The notes beneath the pieces were generated by a model that was not told the DNA's origin, made no database searches, and worked only from the letters and a program-made list of their open reading frames with translations. DNA of 36,894 nt from Akkermansia sp. (GTDB lineage Bacteria; Verrucomicrobiota; Verrucomicrobiia; Verrucomicrobiales; Akkermansiaceae): assembly GCA_017558555.1 (NCBI GenBank), contig JAFYUJ010000100.1:1-36894 (forward strand), read 5' to 3'. Made by a program: the position numbers and the translations under genes. This document shows positions 26,055 to 34,136 of the stretch, piece after piece (within the stretch, counting starts at the first letter, position 1; each line of letters opens with the position of its first letter).

Positions 26055-27521
26055 TTATAAGAGTTTTGACACAAATGGCAGCAGCTGGGTGGGGCGCACC
26101 GAGGGTGGGCAACCCAGCGCGCGCCAGGCGGTGGCGGCAGCAAGCCCGCAGGTGTAGGCCCCGGTGGCTGCTGCCTGGTAGGGCTCCAAGCCTTGGGCCG
26201 CCAGCGCGGCGATGACCCCGGCCAGCACATCTCCCTGGCCCCCGCAGGCCATGTAGGGGCCACCGGTGGAGTTGTAGCAGCTGTGGGTGCCATCGGTGAT
26301 GAAAGTGCGCGCGCCTTTGAGCAGGAGGGTGCAGGGGCAGGCTGCCACAAAGCTGTGGGCAATGGCGCGGCGCGTGGTGGCGGTGCAGCCGGGCGCGTAG
26401 GTGTCGAGCAGACGCTTCATTTCGCCCGGGTGAGGGGTAAGGATGGCATGGGGCGGGAGGCACCAGCCCAGTTTGGCGGCGAGGTTGAGCGCATCGGCAT
26501 CCAACACGAGGGCTCCTTCTGCCCGCAGGATGAGTTGTTGCAGGGCGAGTCTATCCGCGGCGGGTGGCGCACCCAGCCCGGGGCCGATGAGCCAGGCCTC
26601 TGCGCCTGTGGTGGGCACTTCTGCATAGCTGTGCACGGGGTGTACCATGATTTCCGGCGCCACGCGCGTGGCAAGAAGGGGGTAGGCATCCGGCAGGCAA
26701 TAGAGCGCCACCAAACCTGCGCCTGCGGCCAGGGCTGCTTCTGCGCACATTTGCGCGGCTCCCAGATAGCCCACGGAGCCTGCCACGATGTTGACACGCC
26801 CCGCTCGGTTTTTGAAACAGGAATAGGCGCGGCGAGGGAGGCGCAAGCCGGCGGTATGGGGACAGAGGACGGTGGCTGTATCTGCTGCGGGGATGCTGAT
26901 GCCGGGCAGGGGGATGGGCAACAGACGGCCCACGTAGTCTTCTGCACCATCTGCCAGCATGCCGGGTTTCACGCAGCCGATGGGGCAGCTCACATCTGCC
27001 AGTACGGTGGGGGATTGCGCCTCGCCGGTATCGGCGTGGAGCCCGGTGGGTACATCGATGGCCAGCAGGAGGCTGTGGGGGGCGGCGGCACGCAGGGTGT
27101 TCATCTCCTGCACCAGCTCGTCATATGGCGGGCGGAGCGGGCCGCTGGCCCCGGAGCCCAGCAGACCATCCACAATCAGGGTGTGAGGCAGGGGAATTGG
27201 TGGAGCTGTGCTGATGCGGGCGCCGGGTATGCGGGCGAGCTGCGCACGGGTATCGGGAGAGAGTTCATCTGCCGCGCAGGCAGGGCGCAAGACAAGGGGG
27301 CAGGTGTAGCGGGCTGCCAGGCCGATAGCATCGCCGGCGTTGTTCCCTTTCCCGGCATAGATGACCACTTGGGAGGGGGGGAATTGCAATTCGGGGGCGC
27401 TTTGGACGGCTTGCCACATGAGTTCCACAACGGCATCCATCAGCTCCAGTGAGCGGATGGCTCCCGATTCAAAGGCAGCATGCTCTGCTGCGCGTACGGC
27501 GGCACATGTGGCTATCTTCAT
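26055..27521 (-). CDS. nnr: Bifunctional NAD(P)HX epimerase / ADP-dependent NAD(P)HX dehydratase
   Basis: This 488-residue protein repairs hydrated NADH and NADPH. The N-terminal YjeF epimerase domain (1-215) has YAGKGNNAGDAIGLA, where the usual motif is GNNGGDG, so two glycines are replaced by alanine, and IVDGLLGSG keeps the Asp. The C-terminal kinase-like dehydratase (230-488) has GPGLG, LVLDADALN, LTPHPGEMKRLL and GGQGDVLAGVIAALAAQG, all conserved. The epimerase may be weakened while the dehydratase looks intact. It lies 42 nt after smpB and is probably the last gene of rpoZ-smpB-nnr. Confidence 0.92.
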   Translation of the reverse strand: MKIATCAAVRAAEHAAFESGAIRSLELMDAVVELMWQAVQSAPELQFPPSQVVIYAGKGNNAGDAIGLAARYTCPLVLRPACAADELSPDTRAQLARIPGARISTAPPIPLPHTLIVDGLLGSGASGPLRPPYDELVQEMNTLRAAAPHSLLLAIDVPTGLHADTGEAQSPTVLADVSCPIGCVKPGMLADGAEDYVGRLLPIPLPGISIPAADTATVLCPHTAGLRLPRRAYSCFKNRAGRVNIVAGSVGYLGAAQMCAEAALAAGAGLVALYCLPDAYPLLATRVAPEIMVHPVHSYAEVPTTGAEAWLIGPGLGAPPAADRLALQQLILRAEGALVLDADALNLAAKLGWCLPPHAILTPHPGEMKRLLDTYAPGCTATTRRAIAHSFVAACPCTLLLKGARTFITDGTHSCYNSTGGPYMACGGQGDVLAGVIAALAAQGLEPYQAAATGAYTCGLAAATAWRALGCPPSVRPTQLLPFVSKLL

Positions 27522-27563
27522 GCTGCCACATTAGCACATGAGCTCACCTTTTGGCGAGAAAAA

Positions 27564-28049
27564 TCAACGGAAACCCTTATTGAAGCGCGTCACTTCGCGG
27601 CGCACTTCCATCATTTCGGCCTTGGCTTTCAAATCATAGCGCTGGTCTCGGTGCGTTTTACCACGGCCGGTGCCGAGCTCTGCTTTCACTTTGCCGTTTT
27701 TCCAGTAGAGGCGCAGCAGGGGGAGGGCAAAGCCGCGCTGGGCCATCTGGATTTCCAGTTTCAGGATTTCGCGCTTGTGCATGAGCAGACGGCGCGGGCG
27801 CTTGGCTTCGTGCTGGAACCACTTGCCGGCCGTTTCCCAGGGCTGCACATCGCAGCCGTAGAGGAACAGCTGGCCTTTTTCCACGCGAGCGAAGGCATCT
27901 GATATGTTGACTCGACCTTCGCGGATGGATTTGACCTCGGTGCCTTTCAGCTCGATACCACATTCGTGGCGGCTCAGGATTTCATAATCCCGCCCCGCCT
28001 TTTTGTTGCTGGCAATCAGGTTGCTTTGCTGTGCAGGCTTCTTGGCCAT
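27564..28049 (-). CDS. smpB: SsrA-binding protein SmpB
   Basis: This 161-residue partner of tmRNA rescues stalled ribosomes. The beta-barrel core shows NKKAGRDYEI, GIELKGTEVKSIREGRVNISDAF, LLMHKREI and LYWKNGKVKAELGTGRGKTHRDQR near the C-terminus, with the basic KKxxDKRxxxxKRE-like segment present in variant form (KTHRDQRYDLKAK). Length is normal. It follows rpoZ by 93 nt with a hairpin in the gap. No SD precedes the start. I found no tmRNA gene in the window. Confidence 0.95.
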   Translation of the reverse strand: MAKKPAQQSNLIASNKKAGRDYEILSRHECGIELKGTEVKSIREGRVNISDAFARVEKGQLFLYGCDVQPWETAGKWFQHEAKRPRRLLMHKREILKLEIQMAQRGFALPLLRLYWKNGKVKAELGTGRGKTHRDQRYDLKAKAEMMEVRREVTRFNKGFR

Positions 28050-28076
28050 GGTGGTATAGAGATGAGGTTAGACACC

Positions 28077-28108
28077 GCAGCCCGGGGAAGCGTTGACTCC
28101 CGGGCTGC
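28077..28108. repeat. GC-rich hairpin between rpoZ and smpB
   Basis: GCAGCCCGGG (28077-28086) pairs perfectly with CCCGGGCTGC (28099-28108). No U-tract follows on the minus strand, so it is probably not a full terminator; it may attenuate or protect the rpoZ end. Confidence 0.6.
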
Positions 28109-28142
28109 TGGTTATGAAGCGTACAGGGGTGTACGCCGCGAT

Positions 28143-28439
28143 TTATAAATCGGGAGTGATGGTTACCACGCTTTCGGCAGCGGCGGGTTCTTCCGCGACG
28201 GGAGCCTCTGCAAAGGGATCGTTCTGCTGCTCCAGATCCTCCTCCGTCTGTTCGCGCCAGGTGATTTTACCTTCGATGATTTCGGTCAGGGCGATATCGC
28301 CGCAACCCATTTCAGGATCAGTCGGGATGTAGGGGTCGGAGCCGTGGTTGAGCTGCTGAACTCGCTTGGATACGATATTGACCAGCAATTGATTATCGCC
28401 TACAATCTGCGCCGCCTTCTCGATAAGTTCTGTCTTCAT
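28143..28439 (-). CDS. rpoZ: RNA polymerase omega subunit
   Basis: The 98-residue protein shows the omega fold: ELIEKAAQIVGDNQLLVNIVSKRVQQL, then MGCGDIALTEIIEGKITW, comparable to the KPTVIALREIEEG region of the family. It supports assembly of the beta' subunit. Residues 75-98 form an Ala/Pro/Glu-rich tail. I start at 28439; the frame is open to 28502 but that part is the promoter and leader (28481-28509). It is the first gene of rpoZ-smpB-nnr, divergent from ssb. Confidence 0.85.
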   Translation of the reverse strand: MKTELIEKAAQIVGDNQLLVNIVSKRVQQLNHGSDPYIPTDPEMGCGDIALTEIIEGKITWREQTEEDLEQQNDPFAEAPVAEEPAAAESVVTITPDL

Positions 28440-28480
28440 GGATGAAAAAATGGGTACACCCGCGCCTGCGGGAGCAGCGC

Positions 28481-28509
28481 ATTCTACTATGCAACGCCCC
28501 AACTTGCAA
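28481..28509 (-). promoter_or_regulatory. Promoter of rpoZ-smpB-nnr
   Basis: TTGCAA (28509-28504), a 17-nt spacer and TAGAAT (28486-28481) on the minus strand. The predicted leader is about 35 nt with a small GC-rich hairpin. It supports the rpoZ start at 28439. Confidence 0.72.
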
Positions 28510-28562
28510 GCCTATATTTGTCTATCGCGTTGGAAATTCTACATTCCGGGCTGTTTTTTTGC

Positions 28563-28591
28563 TTGTCAACCCTATGTTCTGCGGGTAGGAT
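28563..28591 (+). promoter_or_regulatory. Promoter of ssb
   Basis: TTGTCA (28563-28568), a 17-nt spacer and TAGGAT (28586-28591), the same -10 as ispE. The predicted leader to the ATG at 28670 is about 72 nt and contains an isolated strong SD. Confidence 0.68.
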
Positions 28592-28628
28592 AGGCCTCAG
28601 ACAAGGCTCTTTGCGCTGATAAGGCAGC

Positions 28629-28645
28629 AAGGAGGTAATACGATA
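28629..28645 (+). promoter_or_regulatory. Perfect Shine-Dalgarno followed by in-frame ATA, upstream of ssb
   Basis: AAGGAGGT at 28629-28636 is the strongest SD in the window but lies 34 nt before the ssb ATG, too far to serve it. Seven nt past GGAGG is ATA (28643), in frame with ssb and with no stop between. Initiation there would add nine residues. No ATG, GTG or TTG lies in the right place. Confidence 0.4.
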
Positions 28646-28669
28646 TTTATTTCTAGCGATTTCAAGATT

Positions 28670-29206
28670 ATGGCAAATCTTAACAAAGTGATGATTATCG
28701 GCAATCTGACTGCCGATCCTGAGGTGCGCACTACCCCCCGTGGTACGAGCCTGACTGAATTGCGCCTGGCTGTGAACCGTGTGAGCACCAGCGGCATGAA
28801 CGAAGGCGAGCGCCGTGAGGAGACAACTTACCTGGATGTGACCTGCTGGGGTCGCACGGGTGAAATTGCTGCTCAGTACCTGGCCAAGGGTCGCCCGGTG
28901 TTTATTGAAGGCCGCTTGCAGCAGGACACCTGGGAAGACAAGCAGACCGGCCAGCGCCGCAGCCGCATCCGCATCGTGGCGGAGAATTTGCAGCTCCTGG
29001 GGGGCCGCGAAGGTGGCGACCGCCCCGCCGGCGGTGGCTCTTACCAGCAGCGCAATTCCTACAGCAATAACGGCAGCGGCTACAATGGCGGTGGCTACAA
29101 CAACGGTGGTAACTCCGGCTACAATGGTGGTTACAACCAGCAGAGCCGCCCGCAGCAAGCGCCTGCCCCCATGCCCCAGGAGGCGGATGATGATATCCCC
29201 TTCTGA
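28670..29206 (+). CDS. ssb: Single-stranded DNA-binding protein
   Basis: This 178-residue tetramer coats single-stranded DNA in replication and repair. The OB fold (1-108) shows NKVMIIGNLTADPEVR, TTYLDVTCWGRTGEIAAQYLAKGRPVFIEG and RIVAENLQLLGG. Residues 109-170 are a Gly/Asn/Tyr-rich disordered linker with repeated GYNGG. The C-terminus is DDDIPF, the conserved acidic tip that recruits partner proteins. ATG at 28670 gives the standard N-terminus (MANLNKVMIIGN). An upstream ATA after a perfect SD is a possible alternative. It ends at a clear terminator. Confidence 0.95.
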   Translation: MANLNKVMIIGNLTADPEVRTTPRGTSLTELRLAVNRVSTSGMNEGERREETTYLDVTCWGRTGEIAAQYLAKGRPVFIEGRLQQDTWEDKQTGQRRSRIRIVAENLQLLGGREGGDRPAGGGSYQQRNSYSNNGSGYNGGGYNNGGNSGYNGGYNQQSRPQQAPAPMPQEADDDIPF

Positions 29207-29232
29207 TAAAAAAACATTCTCCCAAGTACACC

Positions 29233-29267
29233 AAACCTCCGGGCGGTTCTCTGCTCGGAGGTTTTTT
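29233..29267 (+). terminator. Intrinsic terminator of ssb
   Basis: Stem AAACCTCCG (29233-29241) with CGGAGGTTT (29256-29264), 14-nt loop, followed by TTT on the plus strand. Confidence 0.9.
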
Positions 29268-29273
29268 ATGGGC

Positions 29274-29305
29274 ACAAAAAAAGCAGCGACTTGCAGCCGC
29301 TGCTT
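29274..29305 (-). terminator. Intrinsic terminator of the RRM gene
   Basis: Stem AAGCAGCG (29281-29288) with CGCTGCTT (29298-29305), 9-nt loop, followed on the minus strand by a run of T (complement of 29275-29280). It is back to back with the ssb terminator. Confidence 0.88.
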
Positions 29306-29333
29306 GATAAGGGGTGTTGTGCAGGCTCCGGAA

Positions 29334-29981
29334 TCAGGCCTGCTCGGGAGTGCTTTCTGCCTCGGGCGCAGCGGGAGCCTGCTCTGCGGGAGCGTCGTCG
29401 TCGCTGGCGTTGTCGGGGCGCTCGCTGGCAGCGCTCACCATGAGCTCGCGGCCCATGAAAGGCTGGCCATGCAGCACCTCTGCGGCGCGGCGGGCGTCAT
29501 CAAGCTGGAACATCTCGATGAAGGCGTAGCCTTTGCTCTTGTAGGTGCGCGGGTTGTAGATGATTTCCACGCTGCGCACGTTGCCAAAGCCCTTGAACAG
29601 GTCTTCCAGCTCAGATTCGGTTGCCTCGTATGAGAGGTTGCCGACGTAGAGACGCGCATTGCGGGTGGGCAGGGTGGAGGTGGCACGGCGCTTGCCTTTG
29701 GCACCGGGGTTGCCGCCCTGGTGATTGTTGGTCTTGGCAACGCGAACCTTTTGGGGAACATTGTTGCGGTTGTTGCGCTTGTTGTCCTTTTGCTTGCGCT
29801 TGTCTTCCTTGACATCCTTCTTGCTGAAGCCAAAGAAACGCAGCAGGCGAGTCAGCAGAGAGGGCTTTTTTTCGGGCGCGGCCTCCGGGCGCGGCATGCG
29901 CTGGTGGTGGCGGCGGCGGTGGTGATTCTGACGGTGACGGGAGCCTTGTCCCTGCCGTCCGTGTGTGTGATGTTCAGCCAT
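29334..29981 (-). CDS. RRM-domain RNA-binding protein with His/Arg-rich N-terminus
   Basis: This 215-residue protein has four parts. Residues 1-30 are extremely His/Arg/Gln-rich. Residues about 38-110 are basic, with an amphipathic LLTRLLRFFGFSKK helix and an Asn/Lys-rich stretch. A canonical RRM spans 111-185, with RNP2 LYVGNL and RNP1 KGYAFIEM. An acidic Ala/Pro/Glu tail closes the chain. Bacterial RRM proteins occur in cyanobacteria, Bacteroidota and Verrucomicrobiota and bind AU-rich or structured RNA, but targets are mostly unknown. I start at 29981 (MAEHHTHG); upstream codons look non-coding. It is a single-gene unit converging on ssb. Confidence 0.88.
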   Translation of the reverse strand: MAEHHTHGRQGQGSRHRQNHHRRRHHQRMPRPEAAPEKKPSLLTRLLRFFGFSKKDVKEDKRKQKDNKRNNRNNVPQKVRVAKTNNHQGGNPGAKGKRRATSTLPTRNARLYVGNLSYEATESELEDLFKGFGNVRSVEIIYNPRTYKSKGYAFIEMFQLDDARRAAEVLHGQPFMGRELMVSAASERPDNASDDDAPAEQAPAAPEAESTPEQA

Positions 29982-30228
29982 GTTGGTATTGGGGGAGTAA
30001 GTAAAGCCGATGAACGGTTGTTTCGAGATACGCAGACCGCCGGCTTGATGAGGTGTCATTTCGCAACTACCGCAGGAAGATTTGCCTCGCAAATCATCGT
30101 CCTACGCATTGCTTTGTAAATTTTAGGTGCTAAAGCGCCGTTGGCAAGCTTAAAATGCGACATATTCAATGGAATATGCAATCTTTCGCCCTTGGTGGCG
30201 TACTTCGTTTGATTGGATACAGCTTAGC
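29982..30228 (-). other. Intergenic region with a short palindrome
   Basis: Between the GT2 gene and the RRM gene. CATATTC (30161-30167) and GAATATG (30172-30178) form a 7-bp hairpin with a 4-nt loop, followed on the minus strand after a few bases by TTTT; it could end the GT2 transcript. Next to it GGTGC/GCGCC (30126-30140) can also pair. The RRM promoter was not identified. Confidence 0.4.
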
Positions 30229-31272
30229 TCAGCGCATAAATTGCTTAATCCAACGGGCTAAGGCGTAAGTCAGAGGTGAGAGCGTGGATAGAGCGTGAGG
30301 AAGTTTACGAAGCCATCCTCCGGGGATGTCTGTTTCATTAAGGCGGTAAGCCCAGCTCTTCTCCCAGTACAGAGCTTGGTGGCGGAGTTCAGCAAAGTAG
30401 GTGCGGAAGAATTCCAGTAAGCCCTGGGTGTCCGGGTGCGTTTGTGCGTATGTTTCAATTTCTGCCAAGATGGGCTCATGGCTGGGTATGCCACGGCGGT
30501 AATAATCGCGAGATGCTTTTTCCGATTTTAAGACGTGGAAGAGACTTTGGTATCCACGCTTGTCTGACTCAGATGAGATGTTGTCGGCATGGCGACGATA
30601 GTATAACAGGATGCCGTTACGGATGATGACGAATGGCCCCAGCATGAGCGCTCTTGTGGCAAACATGGTGTCGTCTAACACGTTGCAGATAGCTGGTAAA
30701 TCTCCGAATTCAGTGAAAATGCGGCGGGACATGGTCATCATGCATCCCCACCATTCCAGATATGCAGGTTTTTGGTGGGCTGTCAGCTGAGATTTGTCGG
30801 CTACGGCAAAATCCAGCTCTTCATCGCTGGGATTGGAGACGCGTTGAGGCTTATCTTCAAAGGGTATCAGCTTGCCGGAAATAGCCGTGGCATCCGGGTA
30901 TTTCATGATGGCAAGGGCGGTTAATCTTGTGCGATCGGGGTGCAGTATATCGTCCCCATCAACACGCATCAGCCAATCACCATGGGAGAGCGATACGGCC
31001 ACGTTCATGTTGACTGCCACTTTCCCATTGACCGGACAGCGGTGGGTAATGACGGTATGAGGCCCGCGGTACACGGCTGCTTTTTGCTGCATGATGGCAT
31101 ATGTGCCATCTGTGGAGCAATCATCGCACAATACAATTTCCAAGCGTCCTTCGTACGCTTGTGACAAGACAGAATCAACACAGTCCCCCATGAAGGCTTC
31201 CTGATTGTGGCCCATGACCAAAATGCTGATAAAAGGGAGCTCCCGGTGCGCGGTCTTGTTCATTGTTGACAT
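30229..31272 (-). CDS. GT2 family glycosyltransferase
   Basis: This 347-residue soluble GT-A enzyme shows PFISILVMGHNQEAFMGDCVDSVLSQ, LCDDCSTDGT near 48 and LMRVDGDDILHPDRT near 105, which supply nucleotide-sugar and metal binding. EWWGCMM and a late YYRRHADNIS segment fit the acceptor half. A likely role is surface polysaccharide or LPS synthesis; donor and acceptor are unknown. Starts at 31275, 31272 or 31263 are all possible (ATG ATG TCA ACA ATG). The upstream sdh terminator is close, and no separate promoter was found, so it may depend on read-through. Codon use is less GC-rich than in the neighbours. Confidence 0.85.
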   Translation of the reverse strand: MSTMNKTAHRELPFISILVMGHNQEAFMGDCVDSVLSQAYEGRLEIVLCDDCSTDGTYAIMQQKAAVYRGPHTVITHRCPVNGKVAVNMNVAVSLSHGDWLMRVDGDDILHPDRTRLTALAIMKYPDATAISGKLIPFEDKPQRVSNPSDEELDFAVADKSQLTAHQKPAYLEWWGCMMTMSRRIFTEFGDLPAICNVLDDTMFATRALMLGPFVIIRNGILLYYRRHADNISSESDKRGYQSLFHVLKSEKASRDYYRRGIPSHEPILAEIETYAQTHPDTQGLLEFFRTYFAELRHQALYWEKSWAYRLNETDIPGGWLRKLPHALSTLSPLTYALARWIKQFMR

Positions 31273-31292
31273 CATTGAGAGGGGGGGGAGAA

Positions 31293-31326
31293 CAAAATCC
31301 CCTGCCGAATTGCTTCGGCAGGGGAT
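31293..31326 (-). terminator. Intrinsic terminator of the sdh operon
   Basis: A perfect 13-bp stem (31297-31309 with 31314-31326) and TTGC-type tetraloop are followed on the minus strand by TTTGTT. It lies 19 nt after the sdhB stop and just before the GT2 start. Confidence 0.93.
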
Positions 31327-31345
31327 GGAGATGAGGATGTGATGA

Positions 31346-32113
31346 TCAGGAGTAAACACCCACGGCCTCGGCTGCACAGGCGATCATGTAGTCGCGGTTC
31401 AGCTTGGCGATGTTGTCTACGCTGATGCCCTTCGGGCAGGCGGCTTCGCACTCGTACTGGTTGGTGCAGTTGCCGAAGCCCATGGCGTCCATCTGGCGCA
31501 CCATGGCAAGCACGCGCTTGTTCTTTTCCGGCTGGCCCTGGGGCAGCAGGTTGAGGTGAGCGGCCTTGGCAGAGGTGAAGAGCATGGCAGAGCTGTTCTT
31601 GCAGCTGGCCACGCAAGCACCGCAACCGATGCAAGCGGCGGCGTCGAAAGCGGCATCGGCCGTCTTCTTGCGTACGGGCATGTTGTTGGCGTTGGGGGCG
31701 GAACCGGTGCGCACGTCCACAAAACCGCCGGCGGCGATGATGTTGTCCAGTGCGGTACGGTCTACCACCAAGTCACGCAGCAGCGGGAATGCAGCAGCGC
31801 GGAAGGGTTCAATCCAGATGGTGTCGCCATCCTTGAACTGGCGCATGTGCAGCTGGCAGGTTGTCACCTTCTTGCCACCATGGGGTACACCATTGATGGT
31901 GAGGGAGCACATACCGCAGATGCCTTCGCGGCAGTCGTGGTCGAAGTGGATGGGCTCCTTGCCCTCGTGCACGAGACCCTCGTTCACGATGTCGAGCATC
32001 TCGAGGAAGGAAGCGTCATCCGGAATGTTGGTGGCCTTGTAGGTTTCGATGCGGCCCTGGGCCTGAGCGTTTTCCTGTCTCCAGACCTTGAGCGTAAGAT
32101 TGAGATTAGCCAT
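31346..32113 (-). CDS. sdhB: Succinate dehydrogenase/fumarate reductase iron-sulfur subunit
   Basis: This 255-residue subunit passes electrons between the flavoprotein and the membrane quinone. The [2Fe-2S] site is CREGICGMC...TC, with the plant-type ferredoxin spacing. [11 protein letters not shown] and [12 protein letters not shown] supply ligands for the [4Fe-4S] and [3Fe-4S] clusters. The family matches the b558-type SDH/FRD of Bacteroides and similar anaerobes. It is the third gene of sdhC-sdhA-sdhB, 36 nt after sdhA, and ends at a strong terminator. Whether the enzyme works as fumarate reductase or succinate dehydrogenase cannot be told from sequence. Confidence 0.95.
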   Translation of the reverse strand: MANLNLTLKVWRQENAQAQGRIETYKATNIPDDASFLEMLDIVNEGLVHEGKEPIHFDHDCREGICGMCSLTINGVPHGGKKVTTCQLHMRQFKDGDTIWIEPFRAAAFPLLRDLVVDRTALDNIIAAGGFVDVRTGSAPNANNMPVRKKTADAAFDAAACIGCGACVASCKNSSAMLFTSAKAAHLNLLPQGQPEKNKRVLAMVRQMDAMGFGNCTNQYECEAACPKGISVDNIAKLNRDYMIACAAEAVGVYS

Positions 32114-32149
32114 AATAGTATCTGATAAGTTTGCTGTTGATTCGAATCT

Positions 32150-34114
32150 TTACTTGTAGGAACGGATAGCCAGGTGGACGTTCTCGAAGGTAAGGTTTTC
32201 CTTGTGAAGGACGGGCAGCTCACCCGGTCCCTTGTACTCCCAGCAAGCCACGTAAGCGAAGTTTTCGTCATCGCGCTTGGCTTCGCCGTCGGCCATCTGG
32301 TGCTCAAGACGGAAGTGAGCGCCGCAGGATTCTTCACGGTTCAGAGCATCGTAGCAGAGCAGGTCTGCGAAGTCGAGGAAGGCAGCTACGCGCCAGGCCT
32401 TTTCGAGTTCCTGGTTCATACCCTCGGTGGAGCCTACCACCTTCACGTTGGTCCAGAAGTCCTCGCGGATGGCGGGCAGCTTGCTGAGGGCGTGCAGGAG
32501 GGATTCCTTGGTGCGGCCCATGCCTACGTCTTCCCAAATCAGCTTGCCGAGCTCGCGGTGGATTTCGTCGGGCGTCTTGGTACCCTTCACATCCATCATC
32601 TTCTGGATGCGAGCCTTCACGGCATCCTCTGCTTCCTTGAACTCGGGAGCAGCTGTGGTGATGCTACCGGGCTTCTGGGTGGTGAGGTAGGTGGGCAGGG
32701 TGGAGGAGATGACGAAGTAGCCGTCGGAGAGACCCTGCATGAGGGCGGAAGCACCCAGACGGTTGGCGCCGTGGTCGGAGAAGTTGGCTTCGCCAAGAAC
32801 GTGCAGACCGGGGATGGAGGACATCAGGTTGTAGTCTACCCACAGACCACCCATGGTGTAGTGGGAGGCGGGATAAATCATCATGGGCTGCTCGTGCGGA
32901 TCCACGTCAGTAATTTCTTCGTACATTTCGAAGAGGTTGCCGTACTGGCCGTCAATCCATTCCTTGCCCATGCGCTCGATGGCGTCTTTGAAGTCGAGGA
33001 ACACACCGCGACCCGTGGCTGCTACGCCGCGTTCGTCGTCACATGCTTCCTTGGCTGCGCGGGAGGAAATATCGCGGGGAGCCAGGTTGCCGAAGGAGGG
33101 GTACTTGCGCTCCAGGTAGTAGTCGCGTTCGCTCTCTGCCACGTCAGAGGGCTTCATCTCGCCACGGCGAATCTTGGCAGCCACTTCGCGGCTCTTGGGT
33201 ACCCAGATGCGGCCGTCGTTACGCAGGGATTCGGACATGAGCGTGAGCTTGCTCTGGTAATCGCCCTTGACGGGGATGCAGGTGGGGTGAATCTGGGTGA
33301 AGCAGGGGTTGGCGAAGTAGGCACCCTTCTTCCAGCAGGCGCAGGCAGCACCCACGTTGCAGCCCATGGCGTTGGTGGAGAGGAAGAACACTCGGCCATA
33401 ACCACCCGTGGCAAGAAGGACGGTGTCGCCGGCGTAGCTCTTGATTTCACCTGTCACCATGTCGCGCACCACGATACCCTTGGCGTGGCCGTCCACAACC
33501 ACCAGGTCCATCATTTCGGTGCGGGGGTACATTTCGATGTGGCCCTTGCCGATTTCCTTCTCCATGGCCTGGTAGCAGCCAAGAAGCAGCTGCTGGCCGG
33601 TCTGGCCGCGGCTGTAGAAGGTACGCTTGAGCTGGGAACCACCGAAGGAGCGGTTGTCGAGCAAACCACCATATTCGCGGCCGAAGGGAACGCCCTGGGC
33701 TACGCACTGGTTGATGATGTTGCAGGATACTTCTGCAAGGCGGTACACGTTGGCTTCGCGAGCGCGGAAGTCGCCACCCTTCACGGTGTCGTAGAAAAGA
33801 CGGTACACGGAGTCACCATCGTTCTGGTAGTTGTGAGCAGCGTTTACACCACCCTGAGCAGCAATGGAGTGTGCACGGCGGGGGCTGTCCTGGTAGCAGA
33901 AGCACTTCACGTTGTAGCCCAACTCAGCCAGCGTAGCGGCAGCAGAGCCACCGGCCAGACCCGTACCCACGATGAGCACGGTGTACTTGCGGCGGTTGTT
34001 GGGGTTGATGAGCTTGGCTTCGCGCTTGTACTTGGTCCACTTCTGCTCAATGGGGCCGTCCGGGATGCAGGAGGACGGCATGTAATCGCTTACGGGAAAC
34101 TTGATATCGTTCAT
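32150..34114 (-). CDS. sdhA: Succinate dehydrogenase/fumarate reductase flavoprotein subunit
   Basis: This 654-residue subunit holds covalent FAD and the dicarboxylate site. The dinucleotide fold is [21 protein letters not shown] near residue 45. [16 protein letters not shown] near 80 carries the FAD-linked histidine. [26 protein letters not shown] and [22 protein letters not shown] are the expected later blocks. Residues 1-40 form a longer N-terminus, as in the b558-type subfamily. It lies 22 nt after sdhC. The start has no SD. In fermenting relatives this complex reduces fumarate to succinate. Confidence 0.96.
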   Translation of the reverse strand: MNDIKFPVSDYMPSSCIPDGPIEQKWTKYKREAKLINPNNRRKYTVLIVGTGLAGGSAAATLAELGYNVKCFCYQDSPRRAHSIAAQGGVNAAHNYQNDGDSVYRLFYDTVKGGDFRAREANVYRLAEVSCNIINQCVAQGVPFGREYGGLLDNRSFGGSQLKRTFYSRGQTGQQLLLGCYQAMEKEIGKGHIEMYPRTEMMDLVVVDGHAKGIVVRDMVTGEIKSYAGDTVLLATGGYGRVFFLSTNAMGCNVGAACACWKKGAYFANPCFTQIHPTCIPVKGDYQSKLTLMSESLRNDGRIWVPKSREVAAKIRRGEMKPSDVAESERDYYLERKYPSFGNLAPRDISSRAAKEACDDERGVAATGRGVFLDFKDAIERMGKEWIDGQYGNLFEMYEEITDVDPHEQPMMIYPASHYTMGGLWVDYNLMSSIPGLHVLGEANFSDHGANRLGASALMQGLSDGYFVISSTLPTYLTTQKPGSITTAAPEFKEAEDAVKARIQKMMDVKGTKTPDEIHRELGKLIWEDVGMGRTKESLLHALSKLPAIREDFWTNVKVVGSTEGMNQELEKAWRVAAFLDFADLLCYDALNREESCGAHFRLEHQMADGEAKRDDENFAYVACWEYKGPGELPVLHKENLTFENVHLAIRSYK

Positions 34115-34136
34115 AATGGTACGATCTGTTGGTAAA

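Noticed and set aside
23471..26362. 963-codon minus-strand open frame
   Set aside because: Antisense to ispE, the Ahb-like gene and lpxB, all with clear family motifs. Same shadow effect.
28077..28108. Hairpin as a full terminator between rpoZ and smpB
   Set aside because: Strong stem, but no U-tract on the minus strand. Kept only as a hairpin.
32174..34135. 653-codon plus-strand open frame
   Set aside because: Antisense to sdhA along nearly its whole length. No recognisable domain.
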